Positions 1 through 12,500 of a stretch of 64,000 nucleotides of DNA are shown one piece after another. Positions within the stretch are counted from its first letter, which is position 1. The number at the start of each line of letters is the position of its first letter. Source of the DNA: Brachypodium distachyon (Eukaryota; Streptophyta; Magnoliopsida; Poales; Poaceae); the NCBI RefSeq assembly GCF_000005505.3, contig NC_016131.3:55475355-55539354 (forward strand), written 5' to 3'. The notes under the pieces are model-generated. The model worked only from the letters and a program-made list of their open reading frames with translations. It did not search any database and had not been told where the DNA came from. Position numbers and translations under genes: made by a program.

Positions 1-1245
1 CTGGTTTCTCTAGCATTCGTAGTACAGCAGGCACAGGTAAGGATCCCATCTCGGTTACAATGGCGGTGATCCATCAGGTCCCTAGTGTTGAGCCAATCAC
101 AAGCGAGTAGCCACATGAAGCCTTTGATCTTAGGAACACAACGATTCTTCCAAATCCAGGCGAATTGAGAGTCAGTGTGGATTCGAGGGTAGTGGTGCTG
201 GTAGTAGAGCTTCGAAGTTAAAATTCTATTGCCCCATTGACAAAGCCATAAATCTGTTTCTTGAGGCTCCAGGTGAGTATGAGCCACGCACGCCTCGACT
301 TGTTGGAATTCCTGAAAGGCCAGATTGGAAAGAGATAAAGCGAAGTGGTCCAAGTGGTCTCTGGCCAGAGCAAAGTTGGAGAGGGTAATGCTCTTATCAA
401 TGGCAAAGGAGAATGCCCCGGGGAAACGGCTACAGAGGGGCTCACTAGCCCAGGCATCATGCTAGAAGGAGAAGGACTCCCCATTGCCTGGCATTCCCTT
501 AGAAGAGGCTTTGAAGGCAGGGATTAGTTTAACCAAATCTCTCCACCAGAATGAGCCCCTTCTATCATCAGTTGTAGGGCTGTGTCAGTGTAATAGGCAA
601 ACCAAGCCAGCTTGACCCACGGAGTCTCAAAGCGATTGAAGAATTTATAGAGAAACTTGATCATCTGAGCGTCGTTGAAGACAGAGAGGTCAAGGATTCC
701 TAGACCACCTCTATTCTTGGGCTTACAGACTCTGTCCCAAGCTGCCAGAGCTTTGCATTTCCTTGTGATTTCAGACCTGTTCCAAAGGGCGATCCTTCTG
801 CGTTTGTCCGCAACCTCCTTGAAGCCTTCCTGAACCTTGAAGACACTGAGGGCATAGGCAGGAAGGGAGAAGACAGAGTTGACCACCTGGATGCGGCCTC
901 CAAATGACAGGAAGGAGGAACGGGAAGCTAAATGCCTGTCGATGCGATCAATAATGGGCATGAGATCTTTGATTTTGGGTCTAGTAGTACCAACAGGCAG
1001 GCCCAGGTATGTGAAGGGAAGGTGCCAATCGCACAGCCAAGAGTGCCCGCAAGAACCTCAACACGTTGGTCAGAGATGTTGATGGGGATGAGGCAGGATT
1101 TGGCAAAGTTGACCCTCAGACCAATAGCCCTCGCAAACGATTCCAGAAGATCTTTGAGGCAGACCAATTGGATGCTGGAAGCTTGCATAATAATGAGGGT
1201 ATCATCGGCATATTTGCACAATAGGAAAGAACTCATCACCATTAG
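1..1245 (-). mobile_element. LINE (non-LTR retrotransposon) 3' part, truncated by window edge
   Basis: Minus-strand frames read as the C-terminal half of a plant LINE polyprotein. At 1242-928 there is a reverse-transcriptase block with the catalytic YADDT motif followed by GLRVNFAKS. At 961-524 comes the segment usual after the RT core (RIQVVNSVF, LPAYALSVF, ALAAWDRVCKPK, GGLGILDLSVFN). From about 190 down to 1 the frames resemble the zf-RVT domain (WIWK, CVPKIKGF, CACC). Several frameshifts separate these blocks, so the copy is dead. The 3' end lies off the left edge. The 5' truncation point is near 1245-1300, where Harbinger-like sequence starts. Confidence 0.85.
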
Positions 1246-1304
1246 GAATTGGAAGACTCAGCAGATTAAGACTCAGACTAGCAGGTATGTAGAATTCACC
1301 ACTT

Positions 1305-1475
1305 CATCTTGAGTACACCAAAATGCTCGTTCGATGGCATTGCGTAGAGATGAATGTCTCTTTTGCATCCTAACTGAAGAGCATCTTCAAATTCGGATAC
1401 ATGATCTATATCGTTGCCCTTTGTATGGAGCTAAACATCCAACTTTGTTTGGATATCCAGAATCAACAAGATAGT
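1305..1475 (-). mobile_element. PIF/Harbinger transposase fragment
   Basis: The minus strand reads GYPNKVGCLAPYKGQRYRS, then after a stop and shift KRHSSLRNAIERAFW. This matches the typical DDE_Tnp_4 (ALP1/Harbinger) pattern of a GY-x-FLAPY-x-G-x-RY block followed by the RHSSLRN-x-IERAFG block. Only these two blocks are visible, so it is a short dead scrap next to the LINE copy. Confidence 0.6.
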
Positions 1476-1778
1476 ATTTTTCCTATAGTTAGAAGTGAAC
1501 ATTGAAATAACAATAAAATTATATAAAATAGTTGTAACATGCAACTGGTTTTACACGTGAATTGAGTTGGCATTCTAATTTCAATCCGTGGGAAAATTTC
1601 AGTTCTTTCCAGCTTCAGCTGTCTGGAACCTATAACTAACCCAGAAGCTGGCCTGATAAGGATACGTCGCATCAATCTCTGCCACTTCAGTCCGTACGGC
1701 AACGTGTAAATGTGTGTCTGTAGTAATGGGTGTATGTTTGCGTGTTACTAAAATGTTCCAATTTTAAAATTTTGATGC

Positions 1779-1884
1779 TCTCTCCGGTCGGAATTACTTG
1801 TCAAAATATTACATGTATTTAGACGCTTTTTACACATATCTAGATCCATATTTGGACAGATTTGAGACAAGTAATACCCGGAGC
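1779..1884. mobile_element. Stowaway-like MITE
   Basis: The ends are imperfect inverted copies: GGAATTACTTGTC on the left and GACAAGTAATACC on the right. The interior (caaaatattacatgta, tccatatttggacaga) is the same family as the MITE in the aldehyde oxidase intron at 12452-12564. Confidence 0.65.
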
Positions 1885-2239
1885 TAGTACTACTATAGTA
1901 GCAATACAATACAAAATTAAGTAATATTGATGTAGTGTAGTAGTACTATCTCCAGATGGCAATGGGTACACATTACCCGTTTACCCGGTGGGTAAATACC
2001 CATTAGGGCATGGGTATGGGCAAAATTTTTACCCATGGGTATGTAAATGAGGCAAATGTTGTACCCGACGGGTATGACGGGTACGGGTATGGGGAGGTGA
2101 TACCCATACTCGTTTACCCGTGTACCCGTAAGATGGGCTGACAAGTGGATCCCCTGCAGTCCATGTACACTTACGGACCTTGTTTTTTTGAGTGAATCCT
2201 TGTTGGGCCTCACTGGACGCCCTGCTGGCCCAGCCACGA

Positions 2240-2271
2240 AAACCCTAAACCCTAAACCCTAAAAACCCTAA
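2240..2271 (+). promoter_or_regulatory. Telobox-like AAACCCTA cluster
   Basis: Four near-consecutive copies of AAACCCTA lie about 240 bp upstream of the hAT transposase ATG. In plants, telo-boxes near transcription starts are associated with genes expressed in dividing cells. Here the cluster may be part of the element's promoter or leader, or simply an interstitial telomere-like repeat. Confidence 0.4.
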
Positions 2272-2510
2272 TCACCGAACTGTCGATCTCTCCAGCAGTC
2301 GCCTCTGACCTCACTCTCCCCGATACAACCCACGGTCCCACACCCACAGTCCCAGACCAAGGCGGCGGCGGATCCTAGTGGTGTACTGGCGCTGGCGCGC
2401 GCTGCCGTCCGGCCTGCGACGTCGTTCTCCTCCGTCTCCAAGCCTCGCCCGCGCGCTGGCCTCCTCTGACTTGACGCCGCCGAAGATGCCGAGCGACGAG
2501 AACCACGGGG

Positions 2511-5329
2511 ATGGGTCGGAGCAGGCCACGGCGGCCGCGTCTCCAACGCCAACCCCGTCCCCAAGGCAGACGCAGACGCCGACCCCCGTCCCCCACGCCA
2601 ACACCGACGCCGACCCCGTCCCCCACGCCAACACCGATGTCGACCCCGACCCCAACGCCGGAATCCACCTTGCGCCTCCGGCCGCCTGCAAAGGGGCAAG
2701 TCCCTGGGTCCGGGACGAGTAAGCAACGGCCGCCGGCACTCAAGCCGGCACAGCCCCGTCGCAGCAGTGGCAGTGGCAGCAGTGTACGCGCGCAGTCTGC
2801 CTCGAGCCAGCGCCCCAGTCCGCCTACTTGTGTTACTGCTACTGCCGCCGCCGCCAAGAACAAAAACAAAGGGAAGGCGGCATTGATTTGGTGAGTTTCA
2901 CTTCCAAGTTCCAACTTTGTATAGATATGAGCAATGATTTTTGTGATATTGTGATGATTCCATGACGTATGAATGAATGTGATGTTTATTTTGTTATTAC
3001 TTAATTTTGTAGTGGTACAAGTTCCAACAGCCAAGCATCCGAGTCTGTCAATGACACATCTGCCCCATTGGATGAAGATGGAAATCATGTGAACATTTCG
3101 GATGATGAAGAGGACGAGGAAGAGATGAATGAAGCTGGTAAACGCAAGCTAACTTCTAAAGTTTGGTTGGAAATGAAGAAGCTGAAGGTTAGAGGGGAAT
3201 GGAAGGCACGGTGCAACTATTGCCACAAGGATCTTACAACAGGTCCCAATTCAGGCACAAAGCATCTTGCTGCACATCTTAAGACTTGTATTCAGAAGAT
3301 GTTGAAGACCAAGGGAGGCAAAACATTGAGTCAGTCATCATTGATGATGAATGCTAAGGAGGATGGGAATGTTTCCGTTGAGAACTATACTTTCGATCAA
3401 GATTATGCCAGGAGTGAGCTTGCTAACATGTTGGTGTTGCATGAGTATCCACTCTCTGTAGTGGACCATGCTGGTTTTAGGAAGTTTGTTCATGCACTTC
3501 AGCCATTATTCAAATTGCATACAAGAAATACTATTAGGTATTATTCTTATTCTTATTCTTTTCAACATTATTCTATTCAATGATTAAGTAACATTGAGTT
3601 GTCCTCTTGTTTTGTAGGAGTGATATTGTGGAGAATTACAACAAAGAAAGAAAGAAGGCAATTGATTACATGACCATGAACCAATCAAGGGTTGCTATCA
3701 CCACGGACATGTGGATGTCTGATAGCCAAAAGAAGGGCTATATGGCTGTTACTGCTCACTTTGTTGATGAATCTTGGAAGCTTAGGAGCATTATCATGAG
3801 GTACTTTGCTAACAATGTTCATACTTCATGGCATTATGATGTGCATTATCATGACTATATGTTGCTGAAAATTGCAGGTTTATATATGTTCCAGCTCCAC
3901 AGACTGCTGATGTCATATTTGAAGAGCTCTATGACTCCTTGCTTCAATGGAATCTTGATGAAAAATTGATGACGGTGACCGTTTGGACAATTGTACCTCC
4001 AATGACAAGGCAATTGAACTTCTTGTGGCGAAGATAGGGAAGAGGAAGCTCCCTTTGGAAGGTACTTTGCTTCATATGCGATGTTGTGCGCATATATTAA
4101 ATCTTATAGTTAAGGATGGCTCGGATGTTATGCAGTCATCTATTGAAAATATAAGGGATAGTGTGGCGTATTGGACTGCCACACCAAAAAGGGTAGAGAA
4201 ATTTGAGGAGATGGCTAAGTTTAAGAAAGTTAAAATAACAAGAAAGTTGATTCTTGATTGCAAAACTAGGTGGAACTCCACTTTCGTAATGCTAGAAAGA
4301 GCTTTACCATATAGAACTATCTTTGAACGTGCAAAGCAAGTTGACAAGCAATATGTGTGTTTACCTAGTGATGAAGAGTGGGAGTTTGCTGCAGATATGG
4401 TAGAGAGACTTAGATTATTCTATGAGATAACCCAGCTGTTCTCAGGAACTAATTATGTGACCGCCAATGTTTACTTCCCCAAAATATGTGAGCTTAAAAA
4501 GAAAATGTCACAGTGGGCCACTTCTAGCAACCCAATAATCATGCAAATGTCAAAGGAAATGACTAATAAATTTGATAAGTATTGGAAGGACATTCATGGT
4601 CTAATGGGGATTGCTATACTTCTTGATCCTCGGTGCAAGAGGCATATATTGACAGCTTGCTTTGCCATGCTCCATGACTATGAGCCATCTTCTTATGAGT
4701 GTTTGGAGTTGGTTGATGACATGGTCGCTAGATTACATGCATTGATCGAGGAGTATGAAGTGGAAGAAAATCAGTATTAACCATGCGAAGAATTGATTTC
4801 TTCAACTGCTATCATGAATGTCTTCAATGACATTGTAGCCAAGCAAAGTCCTGCAACAGCTAGGGTACAAGGTGAAATAGACATGTACTTGGCAGATGGC
4901 TTAATTCCTTACACAGAAATATTCAACGTGTTGGATTGGTGGAAAGTAGCTGGAACAAGATACCCAACATTAAGGAAGGTCGCAAGAGACATTTTTGCTA
5001 TTCCTGTGACAACAGTTGCTTCAGAGTCGGCCTTTAGCACTAGTGGCAGAATACTTAGTGAGCATAGGAGCCACCTAACACCTCAGATGGTGGAGGTTTT
5101 GATGTGCTCCCAAGATTGGCTTCGAAACAAATTAAAAGGTGAGCAAATAGAGTATGTTTCTTCCTGTTTTCCCTGTATTTTCTTATTACTAATCATTGTC
5201 TCTTGTAATGTGTACAAATTGTTTTATGTAGATGCTCACAAAGGAGATGCTAGCTTCTGGACTTGTCTCCAAGATATCCAAGAGGGGATGCAGGTTGGTA
5301 CTTGCCAACACATTTACCTTGTCAGTTGA
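2511..5329 (+). pseudogene. hAT transposase (BED zinc finger, RICESLEEPER/DAYSLEEPER-like), broken
   Basis: Inferred exons are 2511-2890, 3013-3537, 3618-3800, 3878-5138 and 5232-5329; the last may instead splice at 5292 to about 5386. All introns have GT-AG ends and keep frame. The N-terminus is low-complexity, rich in Pro, Thr and Arg, followed by an acidic stretch. The BED finger shows CNYC, then HLAAH and a following Cys. The middle has the ITTDMW block and the DNCTSND and CCAHILNLIV blocks typical of hAT transposases, with WNSTFVMLERA. The C-terminal hATC dimerisation region reads LDWWKVAGTRYPTL and ASESAFSTSGR. Two lesions are visible. One is a frameshift at about 3978-3983, just before DNCTSND. 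The other is an in-frame TAA at 4778-4780, between the body and hATC. A pseudogene is the simplest reading; a real gene with an extra intron is less likely. Confidence 0.8.
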
Positions 5330-6204
5330 GTATTTCTCTTCATGATACAAACTTTGAAAAATAAATGTATTGATGTTTGCAACTAGGATATGGCGCTTTG
5401 AAGATTGAGATGTGGAGGGATGGTGTGTCATGGAGAATTGGAGATGCAGCTACCCAAGACTATAACTGTTGCTTCTTGCATCATATCGTCCTTTTGAAGT
5501 ATCATTGAACTTGTTTGAGTGCCGGAATATTCTTGTAATGTTTTATTTGTGCCCTCGTGTAAGTCCGAACTACCTTCATTACTTTGTCAAGAGTTTGTGG
5601 ACTTCAGATGTATGACTATGTGCTGTCTTTTATCCCTACATGCTGCTGTATTATGCTTCATATGGTGCTGTCCATGAGACCATGATCAGTTGTATTGTAT
5701 GCTGCTGTTTTATGTGCTGTTATGCTGCAGTTTTTTTAGCTGCTGCTTTATGTGCCGTTATGCTGCAGTTTTTTTAGCTGCTGTGCTGCTGTTTTATGTG
5801 CTGTTTGTGCTGTCGTTTATGTCAAATATAATGCTATTTATAACTATGTAATCAAGAATACTATACGGGTATTTTTACCTGTGGGTACCGTCATCCCATA
5901 TGAAAATCTTCTGGATACGGGTATGGGCAAAAGTTGTTACCTGGCGCCGGATACGAGCATGGGTAACGGGTTAGTTTTTGAGCAATGGGCACGGCCATAC
6001 CTTGCGCGTGCCATTAAGAGGTCAATTGCACCGTACTACTGCTCCACGGCGGCAAGATGATCCTTGTGGACTCTGGAGTCTGGACTGAGTAGCTCAGTCC
6101 ACGTCGGCGGCCGAAATTAAAATACTCACCGGCTTTCCACGGCGGCACGTGACCGGAGCATCATGGCCGGTCTTCGGCGCATCCTCCGCCGTCCTCAACA
6201 CCAC

Positions 6205-6230
6205 GTGCCAGGGTTATATATTAACCGACC
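6205..6230 (+). promoter_or_regulatory. Candidate TATA region of the aldehyde oxidase gene
   Basis: A TTATATATTA stretch lies about 350 bp upstream of the aldehyde oxidase ATG in otherwise GC-richer DNA. The spacing implies a 5' UTR of roughly 300 bp. This is inference only. Confidence 0.3.
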
Positions 6231-6564
6231 AATTGTAAGATCCACCCCTCCTAGATGAGGCCGCCGATCCCTCTCTCGGGCCCCACACGCAGCGACCGAA
6301 AGCACGTCCCTTCCAGTAACAAAAGAATCCGCCTCCGCCACGCCACCGCCCGGCACTGGGCAAAGCGACACCATTCTCGCGTCAACGTCGATTGTTTTCG
6401 ATTCTTCCGCCTCTCGGAACCAGGCTAGCTCTGGGCTACTGTGATTTGACTGTGAGTGCTGCGTGGGAGCGGATCGGATCAGTAGATAAGGAAGCTTGGG
6501 CGATCCCACATGGGAATCCGATCCCTGAGCACGCGCGCCTCACCCTCACCCCCCTCTTCCGGAG

Positions 6565-9500
6565 ATGGCTTCCTCGCCTCAGCCGGCTTCGGCGGCAGCG
6601 GTGGTCTTCGCGGTCAACGGCGAGCGCTTCGAGCTCCGCGACGGCGACGGCGTCGACCCGGGCGCCACCCTCCTCGACTTCCTCCGCTCCCGCACCCGCT
6701 TCACCGGCCCCAAGCTCGGCTGCGGCGAAGGCACGCACCAACAGTTCCCCTCCCCCCAATCCGAACCACACCTGGCCGGAGTGACTGCTACTACTGACTA
6801 ATACTAATGCCGGGATTTCGGTTGGGGATTCGTGTTGCAGGTGGGTGCGGCGCGTGCGTGGTGCTGCTCTCGACGTACGACCCGGCGGCGGACGAGGTGT
6901 CCCACGCCGCTGCGACCTCGTGCCTCACCCTGGCGCGCGGCCTCCACCACCGCGCCGTCACCACCACCGAGGGGCTCGGCAACAGCCGGGACGGGCTCCA
7001 CGCCGTGCACGCGCGCCTCGCGGGCTTCCACGCCTCCCAGTGCGGCTTCTGCACGCCCGGGATGTGCATGTCCCTCGCCGCCGCCCTCGCCGGCTCCAAG
7101 GGGCCCGGGCCGCCTCCGCGGGAAGGGTTCTCGAGGCTCACGTCGGCCGAGGCGGAGCGCGCCATCGCGGGGAACCTGTGCCGCTGCACGGGGTACCGCC
7201 CCATCGCCGACGCCTGCAAGAGCTTCGCGGCGGACGTGGATTTGGAGGATTTGGGGCTCAACTCCTTCTGGAAGAAGGGGGACACCAACGTCTCAAAATT
7301 GCCACCGTACAAGGAAGGGAGCATTGGTACGTTTCCGGAGTTTCTCAAGGCTGAGATCATAGCCTCTTCGAGGATTGATAAGTGTACCCTGACGCCGGCA
7401 ACGGCGGGAAGTGCGAGCTCTTGGTTTCGACCTCGGAGTGTGGAGGGGTACTATAAGCTGATAGATTCCGACCCATTCAACGGAAGTGGCACAAAGGTTG
7501 TTGCGGGCAACACTTCTTCTGGTGTTTACAGGGAGGCAGAGGTGTATGGTAGGTACATTGACCTCAGGGACATCCCAGAGCTGAATTCAGTATGCATGGA
7601 TGCCAAGGGTGTTCGTATTGGGGCCGCTATACCGATCTCTTGGGTTATTGACATTTTAAGAGAAGGTGATGACTGCAAGGATGTGGTCTTTGGTAAGATT
7701 GCTGATCACATGGAGAAGGTGGCTTCTCATTCTGTGCGAAATACCGCGAGCTTGGGTGGAAATCTGGTAATGGCGCAAAGGGACGAGTTTCCCTCTGATA
7801 TTGCGACCATTCTTCTTGCTGCTGGTTCGTCAGTGTGCATCCAGGTATCATCACAAAAGCGGAATGTCATGTTAGATGAGTTCTTGGAGATGCCACCATG
7901 TGATTACAAGACATTGCTTTTAAACATTTATATTCCTCGTTGTACTCCTGACAGTGTCTTATCAAGTGCTGGGACTGTAAATATAGCAGGAGATAAGACA
8001 GGAAGTTCTCTGCTATTTGAGACGTACCGAGGTGCGCAGCGTCCTCTTGGAAATGCAATTGCTTACCTTAACTCCGCTTTCTTTGCTCAAGTCTCTTCAG
8101 ACAAAACTTCAGGAAGCTTGATATTAGAAAATCTACGTTTGGCTTTTGGTGCATATGGAACCCAGCATGCTATCAGGGCTAGAGATGTTGAGAAGCTCTT
8201 AGTTGGTAAACCCATTAATGCGTCGGTCCTACTTGAAGCATTTAAAGTTCTCAAGAAAACAATTGTTCCAATAGAAGGCACAAGACATTCTGCTTATAGA
8301 TCAAGCTTGGCTGTTGCCTTTCTGTTTAGTTTTCTTTACCCAGCAATCAAAGGAAATGTGAAGCCTACGAAAGCGGTCCATCTAAATGGCAATGTAGCTT
8401 CTGGTACAAATGGAATGCCAAATTGTGGACCCAGTGCAAATGTGGATGTTTCACTTAACGGAACCAATAGTGTGAAATCTGGTTTATATAGCAATGCCCA
8501 TATACTTGAATCTTGCAAGCAGATTGTTGAAATCAGTAAAGATTATCTCCCAGTTGGCATACCAACCAAGAAAGTTGGAGCAGAACTCCAAGCTTCTGGT
8601 ACGCGTTTCACAATTTTGTTTTGTAGCGGTTGGTAATTTTGAGCTTTTGGGGGATAAATTTGGTTGGTTATTTAGATAACTTAGCAGTTGTTTTGTGTAG
8701 CATGTTATGTTATGTTCCTTGCTTGTGTTATTAATGGCATGATTGTCTTCATTTTTTTCCATCTGCATTGTATCTGCAAAGACGAGTCCTTTCTTGATGT
8801 TTCTTTTCAAGTTTTGTTCGTGTGACTAATTAAATCAGTAGCAGTTGTTTTAATACTCTGATCAAATTAAGAGTGCTGATAACTTGAGCATCATGTATAG
8901 GGGAGGCTGTATATGTGGATGACATCCCTTCTCCGGAGGACTGCCTTTATGGGGCATTTGTATATAGCACAAAACCTTTGGCTCATGTGAAGAGCATAGA
9001 GCTCGACTCTTCTCTTGAGCAGCTAAAAACTGTGGCAGTTATCACCGTTAAAGATATTCCAAAAGGGGGTGGCAATTTCGGGGCCAACACTATATTTGGA
9101 CCTGAGCCTCTGTTTGGCGATCCACTTACTCAGTGTGCCGGGGAACCTCTTGGTGTCGTGGTATGACTTTGCACTGTGGTTTCGATTTGACAACCTTTGA
9201 CAAAAAGAAACTAACATTTTTTTTCCTTCAATCGAAGATATATGTGTGACAATGTGATGTTAAATGTAGCCATTTGCTGATGATTTTAGCATTTTAGGTT
9301 GCAGAAACACGGAATTTTGCCAATATAGCTGCCAAACGAGCTTTAGTTAACTACAGCACAGAAACTTTGGATACCCCAATTTTATCAATAGAGGAGGCAG
9401 TCAGGAGACACAGTTATTTTGAAACCCCACCATTTCTTCTTCCGCAAAAGATTGGTGATTTTCCCAAAGGGATGGAAGAAGCCGATCAGAAGATCTACTC

Positions 9501-12500
9501 AGCTGAGGTACTGTTCCTACATATTTTTTATGCTCTTTGTAAGTTAATCTTTCTGAGAGCTATCCAAACTCTGTAGATGATTTTTTTTTATGCTAACATC
9601 AGTAGTCATTGGTCACATGTATTTGGTATATCTAATGGTTCTGCAGTAGATGTTTGGCCCATGAAGGGTGGGATGTGACAAACTCTTAATTTAATATTTG
9701 CTACTGTGCTGCTGAATCACCCTATTGCCCACAGAGTAATTTAGATTAAACAGAGTTCCTTCTCTGATTTGCATTTGCCCCACCTTGTCTAACCTTTAAA
9801 TCTCGAACCCCGTTTCTAATTATTGAACATTTGCCTTATCATGGTTTCCCTTGATAGCTCTTTCTTACATACATTTTTATAAGGTTCCTTTTTCTATATC
9901 TTTGATATTGCAACACTGTGCTACAGCTGACAAACATTTGATGCAGGTGAAGCTTAATTCACAGTATTACTTTTACATGGAAACACAAACTGCTCTAGCC
10001 ATACCTGACGAGGATAATTGCATGGTAGTGTATAGCTCAAGCCAATGCCCTGAGGCAGCACAAAATAACATTGCACAGTGCCTCGGTTTACCTTGTCACA
10101 ATATTCGCGTTGTCACGAGAAGAGTTGGTGGTGGCTTTGGAGGAAAAGCTGTTAGATCATTACCTGTAAGTATTAATACCATCATTTACTTACATCATTT
10201 GAAATGTTGCAGACTAAGTCTTCTTTTTATGAGTCTATGCGTAACACTTCACTGAAGCATGATAAATAGGTAAGTATTGTTCCACGTTCAACTCTGCAAT
10301 GTCTGCCAATTATCAGGTGCTTTAAAATGAGACATTATCATCTTGAAGGCAAAAAAAACTGAAATTCTGAGTATCCTCATACCAACATTAGAACATGAAA
10401 TATCTGCACATCTCTTCACCTTATAAGCATACAGGTAAGATGATTGCTTCATCTATAATACAGCTGTTTACTTCCTCTTTGACATTGTTGCACTGAATAT
10501 TGAACCTGAATGGTCTCTTTTAACAAGATTCACTTTGATCAAGTAATTTTCTTGAAGACATAGTTCATCTGAATTTTCAAGTGCTACATGTAGGAGGGGG
10601 GGGGGGGTTACTCATTCTTGCTGCCAATTGACACTTACTGCCCTCCCTGTACTTTCTAACAATGAACTTGAAGAACGCATACTCATTTAAACATGTGAAG
10701 TTCAGTGTGTCATAAATTTTGTACCTATCGTTGGTTTCACCAGTTCATTAAGTGGACATAAAGGATCAGAACACTTATTACATGTATGTTAATTATAGGT
10801 GGCGACAGCGTGTGCACTTGCAGCATTTAAACTACGTCGTCCTGTTCGAATGTATCTTGATCGCAAGACTGACATGATAATGACTGGAGGTCGGCATCCT
10901 ATGAAAATATGCTATTCCATAGGATTCAAATCAGATGGAAGAATCACAGGATTGCATGTAGATTTGTTCATAAATGCAGGAATGAGCATGGATGTTAGTC
11001 CGATTATTCCTCACAATTTCGTAGAGGCACTGAAGAAATATAACTGGGGTGCCTTTTCCTATGATGCAAAGATCTGCAAAACAAATATTGCAACGAGATC
11101 TGCAATGCGGGGCCCTGGAGAAGTGCAGGGTTCTTATGTTGCTGAAGCTATTATCGAGCATGTGGCGTCAGCTCTCTCTACTGATGTTAATTTGGTCAGG
11201 CAGAGAAATATTCACACGGTGGAGAGCCTTGCTTTGTATCACGGTGAGTGCATGGAAGATGCCCTGGGGTATACACTTCCCTCCATCTGCAATAAATTGA
11301 CTGCATCAACAAATTACCAGTATCGTTTGGAAATGATCCAGACCTTCAACAAAAGCAACCAATGGAAAAAGCGGGGCCTTTCTTTTGTTCCAATAGTGCA
11401 TAAAGTGTCATCTCGACCAACACCGGGGAAAGTGTCAATTCTTAATGATGGATCTATTGTTGTTGAGGTTGGAGGCATTGAGTTAGGGCAGGGGCTTTGG
11501 ACAAAAGTGAAGCAGATGGCAGCATTTGGTCTTGGACAGTTATGGGATGATCAAAGTCAAGACCTGTTGGAAAGAGTAAGAGTTATTCAAGCAGACACAT
11601 TAAGTGTGGTACAGGGAGGGTGGACTACAGGGAGCACCACGTCAGAATGCAGCTGTGAAGCAGTTCGACGTGCTTGCAATATTATGGTTGACAGACTGAA
11701 ATCACTCAAGGAGCAATTACAAGAAAAACAAGGCATGGTTTCATGGGATGGACTGATTTCACAGGTATTGATAACTTAACTATTATCATAATGATCTTGT
11801 CAAAAAATTAGGAATGCTCACAAAGTTGTACTTGCCTATGCTATGCCATTAGTCTGTACTCAGCATTCAGTGATGTATTTAATAATCTTAAGTTATCCTG
11901 ATGTTTCAATGTGAAGGCAAAAATGGCTGGTGTGGATTTATCAGCTAGAGAATACTACATTCCTGGTGCTTCTGGTTCCTATCTGAACTATGGAGCTGCT
12001 GCTAGCGAGGTATGCTTAGTTTACTATAGTTTCAGATACTCTGTTTTAGATACTAGATTGTAGAAATTTGAAACATTTATGCATTTAAATCAAGATGTTC
12101 ATGTTGGATATTGTAGGTAGAGATTGATCTTCTTACTGGAGCCACTACGATTTTGCGTAGTGATCTTATATATGACTGTGGTCAAAGCTTAAATCCTGCT
12201 GTGGACTTGGGACAGGTGGGTACCATGTTCTTACTCTTTTCTAGCTGGCATGTACATTTACAGAAGCAACAAATCCCTTAACTGGTCTGTCAGAAGTGTA
12301 AGCAAGATATTTTTAGAAACTGCAATTCCTTTGACTGGTCTATCAGAAGTGTAAACAAGATCTAGTCTTCTAGTCATTTCAGGTGGTCATGGATTAATAG
12401 AATTGTATACACTTACAAGTTGCAACATAGGTGCAGTGCTAATATTTACTACTCCCTCCGATCCATATTAATTGTCAAAATATTACATGTATCTAGATAC

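Larger units (their letters stand above)
1953..6004 (+). mobile_element. hAT element, near full length but inactive
   Basis: Both ends carry clustered GGGTA/TACCC subterminal motifs (about 1958-2125 and 5866-5995), and a spliced hAT transposase lies between them. The left end reads CAGATGGCAATGGG. The right end, read inward on the minus strand, is a degraded match (CAAGGTATGGCCGTGCCC). I could not find a convincing 8-bp target duplication, so the exact ends are uncertain. The transposase is disrupted, so the copy cannot act autonomously. Confidence 0.7.

Noticed and set aside
2240..2271. Telomere-like repeat as a chromosome end or fusion point
   Set aside because: Only four units, imperfect, inside the leader of a hAT element; telo-boxes of this size are common near plant promoters.
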